From the NCBI RefSeq assembly GCF_029227915.1, contig NC_079883.1, positions 17,114,001-17,178,000 on the forward strand: a stretch of DNA of 64,000 nucleotides. The letters are read 5' to 3'. This DNA is from Hydractinia symbiolongicarpus (lineage: Eukaryota; Cnidaria; Hydrozoa; Anthoathecata; Hydractiniidae). Both the position numbers and the translations under genes were made by a program. Below are positions 44,487 to 54,961 of this stretch, piece by piece (positions within the stretch are counted from its first letter, which is position 1; each line of letters starts with the position of its first letter). The notes below the pieces were generated by a model. It did no database searches and was not told where the DNA came from. It worked only from the letters and a program-made list of their open reading frames with translations.

Positions 44487-45260
44487 CTAATATTCCACAG
44501 AGTGGAAGCGCCCATCCAAAATATTCAGCTGCGCATCTTGGAGCAAGTACACGTAGCACTTGGTATATCCAGTTCCATTCGCCTCCTTGGTCATGTGCAA
44601 GGTAATCCAATCGCCAAGCCTTTGCAAGGGTCTTCCAGAACCATGGAGACTGTGATATTGGCTACTGCGGAAATCAATGAACAGCGCATAGCGCTCAGTC
44701 ATAAACTAGCCTATCGTCACCTCCGAGTCGTGGCTACCAAAAAGTTCAACGATTTCCTCGAGATGATCTTTCGGCAACATCGCGTGTGAATATAGTTCGT
44801 TAGGCTCACCTTCTACCGTGATTGCAATTTTCTCAATCTTTGGGTTGTAGAAGACCTCGTTGGCACCGGCGTAAGCCAAGACACCCTTCAAACTCTTGGC
44901 AGGAGTATCGATCTGGAGGTTGTAGGAGGTATCGGCTTTTTCATGATCACCACTTTGCTCCTCAAGATCCGTTCGTACGGCAGGGCGAGACGGCTGTAGC
45001 TTGACATCATAGCACTCGCGAGGCCCTCGTTCGTCACTTTATCGTTTGGTATTGGTACCAGTAAGCTCCAAGTCAAAGAGGAGTTTAAGAGAACCTGGGA
45101 AAATTACATCATCTTTACCCATGTTTGGTACATCAACGTACAAGTCTTCCTTCTGGTTGATTGTTGAGGGGACATGGCTCACCCTGACACGCTGCTTTTT
45201 GCTTTTCATGGCCAGCATTGTCTTTAATTCCTTATGCGGATCTAGTTTGGTTCCGTACAT
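44487..45260 (-). pseudogene. Polinton major capsid protein, internally deleted (copy B)
   Basis: The double-jelly-roll capsid protein forms the icosahedral shell. The N-terminus is intact here: start at 45260 in AATAAATG context, then VPSTINQKEDLYVDVPNM and DDVIFPGSLKLLFDLELTGTNTKR. A deletion of about 150 codons then joins directly to the segment starting DKVTNEGLA. After that come IDTPAKSLKGV, LYSHAMLPKDHLEEIVELFG and the C-terminal YVYLLQDAQLNILDGRFHSVEY. Further frameshifts and a stop before FMTERYALFIDF are present. Confidence 0.87.
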
Positions 45261-45289
45261 TTATTAGTAGGCAATTACGGCTTGAATAA
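45261..45289. promoter_or_regulatory. 29-bp divergent spacer between capsid and membrane-protein genes (copy B)
   Basis: Both genes start with AATAAATG facing outward (ATG at 45260 on minus, ATG at 45290 on plus). Copy C has the same layout with 26 bp (53619-53644). Any promoter elements for both genes must lie in this spacer or inside the genes. The regulatory role is inference from layout. Confidence 0.5.
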
Positions 45290-45847
45290 ATGGCTGATAA
45301 TCCAGGATATGAAGGAGGTTTTGAACTTTGACTTTGAAGGTATTCAGATGGATATCTCGGGCCCGAGAATGTCCCTAGTGAACTCCTTGTGCCGCAGGTT
45401 TTTAAGCAACTGAGGTCTATTAAGTCCGAGCTGATGAAGATTGCTGCAGACGATAAAACCTTGCTTGAAAAGCTTAAAACCCTTTTCCTGGAGCAGGGCA
45501 TGACTATCGCCAGTGTTATTTTGGCTGTTCGCTTGCTGGTCTCTACCATCGTGCTCGCCGTCAGCGGAGGTGTAGGCACTGCCAGAGAAGCTGCCGGAGG
45601 AAGTACAAGTGGGAAAGGTTTTGTACGGAAGCAGCTTGAAAGACTCGGACGGTTCCTGAAGTATCTAGCAGGCAAAGCAGGTGCAGCGTTACCAGGGATT
45701 ATTGGCAGCGTGGTGTCGTTCTTTTTCAGAGTTGCGGCTACGATTGTGGAATTTGCGGCAAAGAATTTATACATGGCCATGGCTGCCGCCGTGGGTATTG
45801 TTGTTGCGTATATAGGTAACACGAGGAATAAGGGTAAATCGCGCTGA
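45290..45847 (+). pseudogene. MADNP-type hydrophobic membrane protein (copy B), middle deleted
   Basis: It starts MADNP, then breaks, and resumes at 45389 with KQLRSIKSELMKIAADDKTLLEKLKTLF, EQGMTIASVILAVRLLVSTIVLAVSGG and LKYLAGKAGAALPGIIGSVVSFF. It ends near YIGNTRNKGK. The long hydrophobic helices and glycine/alanine-rich segments indicate a multi-pass membrane protein. Compared with copy C, about 250 codons between the start and the hydrophobic part are gone. Recurrent in cnidarian Polintons; a role in the virion membrane or entry is only a guess. Confidence 0.75.
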
Positions 45848-45878
45848 GAGTCTAGTATGTTGATAAAACACATTAGAC

Positions 45879-46290
45879 CTATTTCTTCATCCATATAAAT
45901 GCGAGTATTAGCCCTACTCCCACCGTTATTACGGTGGCCTTGGTATCCTCATGCTGCCTGTGGGCTTCCTTGGTGTCATGGCGAGGCGTAGTTTTATTTG
46001 ACTTGATAGTCTGCCTAGGAGGCGTGGTGAAGGCTGCCTCATGCTTGACAGCATGGCCCATGGCTTTGGTGTTCAGATCTAGCTCCACACCGACACCTAT
46101 GTTAGAGGGCGCGATTAGAACGTTGTTGTTACCCCACAATCTTTCCAATGCGGAGGTTCATGTTGGAGGGGAGCATGTACACGCTGGACATCACGGCGAA
46201 ATTTACTGGAGTCCGTGCATACTGGAGCACCTTTTGAAACTCGGTGATATTTTTACCTACGTTTTCCTCACGTTGAACCATGTCCTCGAA
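45879..46290 (-). pseudogene. Minor capsid protein, C-terminal part (copy B)
   Basis: Matches the end of the copy C protein: FEDMVQREENVG, EFQKVLQYARTPVNFAVM, SVYMLPSNMNLRIGKI, then TTPPRQTIKSNK and a final membrane-like helix VITVGVGLILAFIWMKK. A frame change lies near 46140. The N-terminal two thirds are absent because the Pao element begins at about 46290. Confidence 0.8.
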
Positions 46291-48010
46291 ACATAATATA
46301 GAAGCAAAGTTGCACAATGGCGATGCTTTAGATAAGTTATACCGAATTATGGGAGATAATAGAATGACAATGTGGTTAACATGTGCTTGTGACGAAGACA
46401 TTGTAGATCAGGAGTTGTGGAACAGATTAATTGTCTTTCTGGAGAAAGATATGAAAATCGAGCAACAGAAACTACTTGTATATCGCAAGTCTGAATTAGA
46501 ACGGCAGAAGGATCGTAAACCACCAACCAAAAGAAACGTGCATTATACTGGTGATAGATATACCGGTAATTGTGCTTCTTGTGGTGATACTGGCCATGTC
46601 GCGACATCTGGACCAGGAGGTATGAAAGTTATCCAGTATTTTACGTGTAAGAAATTTGTTGAGATGACGCCAATGCAACGATTTGTGGAATTACGTAAGA
46701 AAGGTTTATGTTTCCAATGTTTGTTTCCGGGAGCTTCGATGCACGATGGTAAACACAAAGATGGCAAATGTCAAGAGGATTTTGTATGCCGGCATCCTTA
46801 CCATTCTAAATATCCAACGAGAAAACACGTGCTAGTCTGTGATGAGCATAAAGATCACACTGAAAATAAGGAATTATTTCAGCAGTATAAAGAACGTTTT
46901 ATACTAAAGCAGAGAGTCGATTTCCCAAGCTTTTCAAAAGATTTAAAGTTATCATTATATACATCTCGCCACTCTACTGAAAAGAATTTTAAAGAAAGTT
47001 TAACTCAACAAGAAGAGACTGTAACTGAGAAAGGTATTTATCAACTTCAAGTTATTAAAATTGATAACAAGTACACTGTTTTCTTTGATAGTGGTTGTGG
47101 AGATTTTGTTTCGAGAAGATCAGCGATAAACCAACTTGGAACGAAAGCTGTTATTGAAAATTGTGGTCCAATCAATTTAGAAGGAGTTGGCGGAATTGTT
47201 ACACAGTCAACTCATGGAATTTATACAGTGAAGTTGCCGTTATCTAATGGAAAAGTATGTCTAGATCAAATCACTGCTAGGTTTCCACAGTACCCACTTG
47301 AAGAAGTTGAATCGGAAATAAAACAAGCGCATCGATTGAAATATGGAAGTGATTATCAATTACCAAAGCTACCAAAAAGCGTCGGTGGAGAGATCGATTT
47401 TATGATAGGTATTAAATATTTGCGTTACCATCCAAAACCTGTATTTCAATTACCGTCAGGCTTAACCATTTATGAATCGGTTTTTGAGAGTGCTAATGGC
47501 GGATCTGGAGTGATAGGTGGCCCACACAAGATATTTTCGTCAATTGAAAAACAATTTTGCTCAAGCCAAATTCACCGATCTGCATTCCTTTCAAATCAGT
47601 TGGATCTATATCGAATTGGTTATCAAGTAAACCCGGACTTGTCTTTACTTGGATATGAGGTATGCAATTTTGATCTTCATGATAACGATAATTACACAAT
47701 CGATAATTCACTCTTTGTATCAAGGCAAGGAAAACTGTTTTTAAAAGCTGAGGAGACTGGAAGTGACATAACGTATAGGTGTGTTAAATGCAGGTCGTGT
47801 TCTAATTGCAAAAACCATGAACAGACTGAGGCAATTAGTATTAAGGAAGAGGTTGAACAAGATTTAATTAATCATTCTGTTGTAGTAGATTCTAATTCTA
47901 GAACAACAATAGCAAAGCTACCATTTATGCAAGATTCAGAATCAAAATTAACACCAAACAAGCACAAAGCAATGAAGGTCTACCAACAACAACTAAAGAA
48001 ACTTAGCTAA
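46290..48010 (+). pseudogene. Pao gag C-terminus and aspartic protease
   Basis: A 576-codon open stretch. Zinc-binding CASCGDTGHVA, KGLCFQCLFPG and CRHPYHSKYPTRKHVLVC precede a retropepsin-like protease with its DSGCGDFV active site. The DUF1758-type segment QYPLEEVESEIKQAHR, the IGIKYLRYHPKP block and a late RCVKCRSCSNCKNHEQTE cluster follow. The ATG at 46280 lies in Polinton sequence, so the real gag start is lost. Confidence 0.85.
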
Positions 48011-48815
48011 AATTCAAAAGACAAAGATAGTGTTATCAAATCTGAATCAAAATTACAATCCTTGGGTCATGTAGAATTCGTGAAGAATTTAACCGATCAG
48101 CAACAAAGAATGTTGGAAGAATCAAACATAAAAAACTGCATTCCATGGCGAGCAGTTTAGAAGGGAAGCTCAGTAACAACTTCTTGCAGACTGGTGTTTG
48201 ATGCATCACAAGCAACTGATTCAGGGTACAGCTTAAACGACTTGTTAGCTAAGGGTAGAAACAACATGAATAAGTTACAGGAAATTCTGATCAGATGGTC
48301 AATGTATCCTGTAGCATATCACACAGACATCCAAAAAATGTACAATTCAGTAAAATTGAGACAGGAAGATTGGTGTTATCAAAGATATATTTGGAAAAGT
48401 GACCTGGACATCAGCAAAATTCCCGAGGAGAAAGTCATCAAAACCTTAATATACGGAGTACGATCGAGTGGAAATCAAGCAGAATTAGGCTTGAGGGAAA
48501 CAGCTAGAATATCACAATCTCAGTTTCCTAAAGTGTACAAAGTGGTTTGTAACGACATATACGTAGACGATTGTTTATCGGGAGAAAGGACCGATGATTT
48601 GGCAAAGAATTGTGCAGATGAATTGGAAATTGTTTTAAATAAAGGAGGATTCACCCTCGAAGGTATAACACTTTCGGGTACTAATCCTAGTGAAATACTA
48701 AGTGACGATGGTATTAATATTAGTTTTGCAGGTCTGAAATGGCATTCCAAGGACGATGTTTTATCTTTGGATATTGGTGAAATGAACTTCTCAAAAAATT
48801 AAGAGGGAGAAAGTT
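48011..48815 (+). pseudogene. Pao reverse transcriptase
   Basis: Contains IPWRAV, RLVFDASQATDSGYSLNDLL, HTDIQKMYNSVKL, QRYIWKSD and the catalytic YVDDCLSGE. A stop follows the protease part at 48008, a stop lies before KGSSV (48158), and the frame ends at 48802. The N-terminal fingers of the enzyme are shortened. Confidence 0.83.
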
Positions 48816-49980
48816 GGTAAATGAAGCATCTTTTAAAATTCCAGAAAAATTAACCCGCCGCCACTGTACTTCTAAAGTTGCAGAAATCTTCGATTTATCT
48901 GGAAGGATAACACCATTAGTTGCTTCAATGAAATTAGAACTCAACGAGTTGTGTGAAAGAAAGTTAGAATGGGATGACGTTGTTCCAGACTAGATTTGCG
49001 TTTGAATTGGATATCTAATTTCAACATAATAAAAGAAATGACAAAAAATCTCCGATATAATCGAGCAGTTGTTCCAAGCGATGCAAAAAATCTAAACATT
49101 GGAACCCTTGATTTTAGTGACTCAAGCAAAGTTATGGCTTGTTATGCAATTTATGCGAGATTTGAGAGAACAAATGGAGACCTTTGATGTCAGTTGGTTT
49201 TGGGACGATCGAAGATAATTCCTGAAGGAACGTCGCAACCCAGGGCAGAATTAATTGCTGCTCTACTTAATACCCACTCTGGTTAAGTGGTCAAGCGATA
49301 TTTTGGTGATTACCATCAATATCATGTTAAGATATCAGATAGTGAGATTGTATTACACTGGTTAAAGAATGAAGAAAAGCCGTTGAAACAATGGGTGAGA
49401 AACAGAGGGATTGAAGGAGAGTTTGAAGTATGTCCAGTGGGAGGACATAATATGCATGGAAAAGTGGAGAGGAAATTTTGCGAAATAAAGTCATCTGTGG
49501 AGAAAAAATACGGAAATGAGCGATTATCCATTATTTAATGGGAAACTGCAGTAGCACAAATTGCGAACTGTATTAATGATATGCCATTAGCTTTAGGCAA
49601 TATTGTTTCAGATTTTGAGTCCATGGATCTTATTACGCCCAACCGATTACAACTTGGTAGAAATAACGAAAGAAGTCTGGATGGAGTCTTAACAATTTCA
49701 CATAATCCTAAGAAATTTAGCAAGTTAAACGAGAACATTTTCAATACTTGATTCGAAAATTGGTTGTTAGTTTATGTACCAAAGTTGATGTACCAACCCA
49801 AATGGTTTAAAACAGATTACGATTTGCAAAAAGGAGATATTGTTTTATTTCTGAAACAAGATACATATGTCGCATCAAAATATCAATATGGAATAATAAA
49901 ATCAGTAATAAAAAGCAAGGCCGGAGGGATACGAAAAGTCAACGTAACTTATTGAAACTCTAACGAAGGATGCAATAGAG
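48816..49980 (+). pseudogene. Pao RNase H and integrase remnant
   Basis: An ALKRVMASIFDL-like segment is followed by an RNase H part with SDSEIVLHWLKNEEKPLKQWVRNR. The sequence then jumps to FEVCPVGGHNMHGKVERKF, the C-terminal part of the integrase, so the integrase catalytic core is deleted. NDMPLALGN, ITPNRLQLGRNNERS and a DUF5641-like WFKTDYDLQKGDIVLF end the region. Many stops. Confidence 0.75.
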
Positions 49981-50140
49981 AAACCTTTCGATCTGTTAGA
50001 GAATTAGTTATGATACATTGTATTTCGAATTTAAATATTATGGAAGACTTAAGCGAAACGTCATCCGTCGCGAAGTCAATTCATGAAAGCGTTTAGTTGG
50101 GAACATTCCAATGTCAAAATTTTATCATCCGTTCGGGGAG

Positions 50141-50700
50141 TGTTGCGTTATTATTTGAAAAGTAAAATTTTGAAGAACTAGTGTTTTTTATGTTTGTTAA
50201 ATATTACACCATGTTTGTTCATTGTCCCCTATGTCTTCATTTTCGTTCAATGTCTCACTTGTTCTTTTTGTCTGTTCTCCATCACTGTGTTCATTTGTAA
50301 TCACTCTCCCCATTGTATTGTTAATTGTTGTATAGTTTATTATGTGTCATGTCCCAACGCGATCATTTCTTGTAATATATATATTTTTAGTTCAACATGT
50401 AAAAAGTCTTCCTCTCAAACTCCGAGGTATAGCGAGAGTTACATCAACATCAAGCGTTTTTTACTTTTTTTCAAATTTAAATTTAAATATTTAAAATTCT
50501 CAATTTAAGTTAGTCTTAACAAGCAAAATTTTGAGGCATTCAGCACAATATTCTGGCAAGCTGGTGAGTTTTATTCATGTGGATTTGTTTTCTCATTTTC
50601 AACAGGCTTGCCGTTTTTCCTATCAATTATTTATCAATTATTTAAATTTAGTTTCATTGTATTTAGTTTGAACCGTTCAAAATCATTATTGTTACAAACA
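50141..50700 (+). repeat. Putative Pao 3' LTR
   Basis: Begins TGTTGCG after a purine-rich CGGGGAG tract and ends near GTTACAAACA, giving TG...CA ends over 560 bp. It cannot be checked against a 5' LTR because none is present. Confidence 0.55.
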
Positions 50701-50940
50701 TATGCCGTATTTTGTGCCCTGATCTGGTTTTGGGTGTTTGGCCGGAAACCCTAACAGATATATCAACAATAGGCGATATACTCAACTTTCCGATACCAGA
50801 TAGACGCTGCCTTGATATTGATTTGGAAAATGAACGCAATGTCATCAAAGGTATCGTCTATGGGTACCCGTTCTATACCCTACATCCGGAGGATTATTGA
50901 AAGGATCCGAATGATGAGGATCTAGAACGCATGGAAACAT
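50701..50940 (+). other. Coding-like stretch between LTR and integrase (copy C)
   Basis: The plus strand is open for about 62 codons, from ICRILCPDLV to YGYPFYTLHPEDY and a stop at 50900. It may be the end of a Polinton C gene lying left of the integrase, comparable to the coiled-coil genes of copy B but without visible similarity. Not recognised. Confidence 0.35.
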
Positions 50941-50941
50941 T

Positions 50942-51942
50942 TTACCACTCCTTGATAACATCCGGAGGTACCTGAATATCTTCAGGAATTGGGATCAAAT
51001 CTTCTGACACGAAGCTTCTTTCGGGACCGTCTTTCATACAGTACAAAACACGACTACCCGCTACGATACGATCCAATCTGTAAGTATGTTGGCTCCAAAA
51101 GGCGTCAGTTGCGCGTCTTTTCGAATTGCCATGCTCCTCTCCTGGTTGTAGCAGATAGAGGTACAACCCATCCTCTGGTAAGGGTTTTTCTTCGGGATAT
51201 TCTTCGCTTTTTGCAAGCGGTACATCATCGAGTTGAATAGCCTTGTTGGGCTTAATGTTAATCATGGCAGTCTTGCTATTGTTGAGACTTTTCACGATAG
51301 CATACAAGTTTTTCACTCAAATACTACTAGTATCCTCAGAGACCAACACCTGCGCATCCCGAGGCTTGAAGAGTCTTTCAGCAAGTACCTTATTGTATGA
51401 TTCGACAACGTGAACGTATGGTGGTACTTAGTGGTGGCCCTCTTAATCCCAACACCTTTACCTTCTAACACCTTCGTTACATCTGATTTAAATTCAATAC
51501 CATTGTCACATTGAAAAATCTTGGAGTAGCTCAGGGGTCCCGCTTTATAAATATCCTTCAACATATCCGCAACCTCACTAGCCTTTTTGGCACGCAATGT
51601 CCTAGCTACCTTGTACCTTGAGGCCACGTCAATCCCTGTCAGGATGTATTTGTACGTATTTCCATATAGTTTGTCATGAGGCATGTACAAGATATTAAAC
51701 TGATGCATCTCGTTGCGTCTCGTAATAGTGAAATGGGGGTAATAGATACGTTTCGGGCCTTTGATGTGTCTCAGCCACAACACTTGCCTAGACAACCAGT
51801 GGGTGACCTTCTTTTTGGATAGCCCAGCTTCTGAGGCGAGCAACTTTATAGCCTTGCGTCCAGTCCAGAGATGCTCTTGGGTGTAGTAGATATTGCTTAG
51901 CTTTTCCGCCTCTTCTTCGGTAACGATATGTGGTGTTGACAT
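50942..51942 (-). pseudogene. Polinton retroviral-type integrase (copy C), nearly complete
   Basis: It starts at 51942 (MSTPHIVTEEEAEKL). An N-terminal helical region (GLSKKKVTHWLSRQVLWLRHIKG) is followed by the rve core: TGIDVASRY (first Asp), FQCDNGIEF (second Asp) and VESYNKVLAERL (Glu). The C-terminal domain has LLQPGEEHGNSKRRATD and TYRLDRIV. Two lesions are clear: a frameshift at about 51425 between second Asp and Glu, and a TGA at about 51317 where copy B has the Trp of TWVKHL. All catalytic residues remain readable. It joins element ends to host DNA. Confidence 0.9.
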
Positions 51943-52082
51943 GTTTATAATACATGTCAAAAAACATTCTACAAATACTTGTATGCTACAAATCCTAGCA
52001 GATATAGGGAGATAACGATAAAAGTAAGCTTTCTTGCTGAGGAGAAGGTGTGTAGTAATCTGACAGCTTAGGTATCTTATCA
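51943..52082. other. Spacer between integrase and helical protein
   Basis: It contains the TATAAACATG start context of the integrase. Copy B lacks this region because of its deletion. Confidence 0.4.
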
Positions 52083-52362
52083 TTCGAGGCGATGTAGTAT
52101 TTGTACATGTCATCGTCCAGCTCCCTTAGGCTCTTACCGGCCTGTATTTGCAATTCCCTTTGTTTGGTAAACCAGTCAATCTTGGCTTGTCTGTCTTGTA
52201 CTCATTGAGCTTGGACGCTCTCCAGTTTTTCCATAGCTTCGTCGTGCCTCTTCCGCTCAGCCTCGCCATGACCTGAGAGTTTGTTAAATAGAAAGTTTGT
52301 GCCACTGAATCCCAGGGCGTTAATCGCAGCATCTGCAACAAAAACAGCGATAGTTGTCATTT
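52083..52362 (-). pseudogene. Polinton helical protein, MTTIAVFVADAAINAL family (copy C)
   Basis: A hydrophobic N-terminus is followed by GHGEAERKRHDEAMEKLESVQAQ, a TGA, then DRQAKIDWFTKQRELQIQAGKSLREL and a tyrosine-rich end. Homologous to 44171-44474 in copy B. The stop is at a different codon from copy B. Probably a minor virion protein; not proven. Confidence 0.7.
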
Positions 52363-52365
52363 TAC

Positions 52366-53618
52366 TTAGTACTCCATAGTGTGGAAGCGACCGTCTAGTA
52401 TGTTTAATTGAGCATCTTGAAGCAAGTACACATAGCACCTGAAATCCCCGGTGCCGTCGGCTTTCTTGGTCATGTGGAGGGTAATGCTGTCACTCAGACG
52501 TTGTAGGGGACTCCCGCTACCATGTAGGGTATCATCAGGAGAGGCTCGGAAATCGATAAACAACGCATATCTCTCGTTGAAGAATTGCCCAATCGTGACG
52601 TTAGAGTCGTGACTGCCGAAAAGGTTCACGACCTGCTCGAGGTGGTCTTTGGGGAGCATTGCATGACTATAAAATTCGTTGGGTTCACATTCCACCTTGA
52701 CGCTTATCTTCTCAATCTTGGGGTTATAGAAGAACCTCGTTGACGCCTGAATATGCCTTCACTTTTGAAGGATCCACGAAGAGTAATAGGACCCCTTTTA
52801 AACTCTTTGCAGGAGTGTCAATTTGTAAATTGTAGCTGGTATCAGTCCTTTTCATTATGACTACTTTGCTACAGAGTATCCTTCCATAGGGCAACGCTAG
52901 TCTTGCATACCTTGACATCATGGCACTCCGAGACCTTCATGAGTGACTTTGTCAAATTCTAGCTTGATATTGGTAATTTTATATGTGGCATCGACCGGCT
53001 TTGCCGCCGTGCTCCCTGAAGCTCCCGTGTCTGCATCCTTTATAACGTCGCTATATGATGCAAAATGCAGGACAAACTGTAGCCTGTAATGGAGCCCTGC
53101 CAGGTAAAACGGCAGGTGTCTCGTCAGCTCAAACATCTTGCCCAAAGGAATACAGAAGGTGTTACCATAGGCCGCAGCGATGGCCTTATCCATATCTTTC
53201 CCGACATGCTCAGTAGCTTTGACCTGTAGGGCCCTGACGGTCCCATCGTTTGGGTTGATCCCCTGCAAAATTAGGTTGTTGTCCCTGTCAAATTTAAGTA
53301 GCCATAAGTCCCGGTAGACCGCCAGGGTGTTGAAATCAGATATGTTTTGTACCTTGTTGCCATTTAAAGTTATACGTAAGTCTCGCACCAGGCTTCTGCC
53401 GATGTTACTGACAATGGTCCTTTTAGTATTGGTGCCCGTCAGCATCAGGTCAAACAGTAGCTTGATAGACCCCGGAAAGATAACCTCGTCCTTTCGCATA
53501 TTAGGGATATCAACGTGGAAGGTATGTTAGATATCTGAAAACGCTGCCTTCTCCCTTTTATACCAAAGAGCTGCTTCGTCTCTGCGTATAGGTCCAATGT
53601 AGGTCCAAATGCACTCAT
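52366..53618 (-). pseudogene. Polinton major capsid protein (copy C)
   Basis: The double-jelly-roll shell protein, with a start at 53618 in AATAAATG context. Recognised from VIFPGSIKLLFDL, TNTKRTIVSNIGRSLV, the YRDLWLLKFD segment and GNTFCIPLGKMFELT. Also present are FYLAGLHYRLQFVL and the C-terminal YVYLLQDAQLNILDGRFHTMEY. Breaks: a small deletion with frameshift just after the N-terminal STINQ region (near 53520), a stop near 52918, and frame changes near 52850, 52724 and 52695. It retains the middle that copy B has lost. About 400 residues overall. Confidence 0.88.
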
Positions 53619-53644
53619 TTATTTAATATAGGGATTTTAAATAA
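53619..53644. promoter_or_regulatory. 26-bp divergent spacer between capsid and membrane-protein genes (copy C)
   Basis: Outward-facing AATAAATG starts on both sides, matching the copy B layout at 45261-45289. The spacer holds little beyond TATTTAATATAGGGATTTTAA. Regulatory role inferred from conserved position. Confidence 0.5.
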
Positions 53645-54955
53645 ATGGCGGATAACCCTTTATTTACGCATGAAAATGATATTGGGGAAGATGATAAACA
53701 TGAAGATGATAAAGATGATGATACTACGCAATCAACGTCAAAACTCTTGGGAACGCAAGGGCGTTCAACGTCACGAGAACAGCAGAGTGAGAAGGCACCC
53801 GAAGAGGATATTTTAGAATGGAAGGTTGATAGCCTTTACGCGATCCTTATCAAGGATTTGAATATTATACCAAACGCGAAAATTATGATAATTTCAGAAT
53901 GGAGGAAGGCAATCAACTTCTTATCAAAGAAACAGTGACAGGGAAAACAATTTATAAAGAAGAATTGCTTACGAATAAAGATGGCACCTTTCCAAATATT
54001 GGACAGCTCCGAGATGCGTTAGGTAAGAATCGTATGCAAGCCCTACGTTTTACCGAATATAATAACCCAACAAAGGTAGTAAGAAAATGGCCCAAGGGCT
54101 CCTGCAGGACTACAAGCATATAGAGGAGGAGGACAAGGTTGTAAAAAAGGTCAAGGCCGATGAAATCCCGATGGATACGTTAGATAAGATCAGGAAAGTT
54201 GTACATGATACAAAAAGCCTTATAAAAGACATCAAACATTCATCGAACCTAAATTCACCGAACGTGAAATAGAGACTCAAACTTCAAGCCTATAATGGTA
54301 ACATTAATAGCTTAGAACATAAGATAATTTCGTGTGACAGCGAAATTGATAAGGCAAAGGCTAAGGTGAAGGAACTTAAGAAGCAGAAGGCCGGGGCTGC
54401 TGAGGTCAAGGCGAAAGAATTAGATGGGGAAATAGAAAAGCTTTAGAAAAATATTAAAGGTATGGAGGATGAGAAAAATGCCATACAGGAAAAGGTGAAA
54501 GAACTCAAACGTACAATTTACAACCAGCTGAGGGTCATCAAGGAAACCCTGATGAAAATTGCTGGAGATGACAGGTCTCCGCTGGAAAAGCTTAAAATCT
54601 TGCTCAAAGAGCAGGGTCTGACCATAGCGAGTATCGTGTCGGCTGTTGGTCTACTGATTTCTACCGTTGTACTCGCCGTTACAGGAGGGGCTGCCGCGGC
54701 AGGTGCAGGAGGAAGTGCCGCGGCGGGTACGGGAAAAAGCTTTGTAGTAAAGCAGCTTGAAAGGCTTGGAAAATTCCTCAAATATCTAGCTGGTAAGGCG
54801 GATGCTGCCTTACCCGGGATTATTGGTACCGTAGTCTCATTCTTTCTGAGGGTAGCGGCAACCATTGTCGAATATGCAGCAAACATCTCTATATGGCCAT
54901 CGCAGCCTCCGTTGCTTTTGTCGTGGCCTACGTTGGAAAGACGATAAAGACCTAA
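53645..54955 (+). pseudogene. MADNP-type membrane protein (copy C)
   Basis: From ATG 53645: an acidic N-terminus (MADNP, then GEDDKHEDDKDDD), a globular part (KETVTGKTIYKEEL, FPNIGQLRDALGKNR), a coiled-coil stretch (about 54270-54520) and the hydrophobic C-terminal part. That part carries EQGLTIASIVSAVGLLIS, an alanine/glycine run, LKYLAGKADAALPGIIG and VVSFFLRVAATIVEYAA. Frameshifts near 53935, 54085 and 54885 and stops near 54270 and 54445 break it. About 430 residues when intact. Probable membrane component of the virion; function unproven. Confidence 0.75.
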
Positions 54956-54961
54956 TATGAG

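Larger units (their letters stand above)
35616..46290 (+). mobile_element. Polinton/Maverick copy B, left part of an element
   Basis: Order: SAP/HeH domain plus DNA polymerase, gene 2, gene 3, gene 4, HNH protein, packaging ATPase, two coiled-coil genes and a remnant (all plus). Then integrase stub, helical protein and deleted major capsid (minus), MADNP-type membrane protein (plus), and a minor capsid cut at 46290 by the Pao element. Every large gene carries frameshifts or deletions, so the copy is inactive. Shared proteins with copy C are visibly diverged (I estimate about 70% identity by eye), so B and C are separate elements. Confidence 0.85.
46290..50700 (+). mobile_element. Pao (BEL/Pao) LTR retrotransposon, no 5' LTR
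   Basis: Gag zinc region, aspartic protease, reverse transcriptase, RNase H, integrase remnant and a putative 3' LTR, in that order. The 5' LTR and start of gag are missing; coding sequence begins directly at the junction with Polinton B. Several stops and internal deletions show it is inactive. Confidence 0.85.

Noticed and set aside
46200-46300. A 5' LTR of the Pao element
   Set aside because: Polinton minor capsid sequence runs directly into Pao coding sequence; nothing resembling the 50141-50700 LTR is present.
54518-54886. 122-codon minus-strand frame rich in Ala, Pro and Ser
   Set aside because: It is antisense to the hydrophobic part of the MADNP-type protein.
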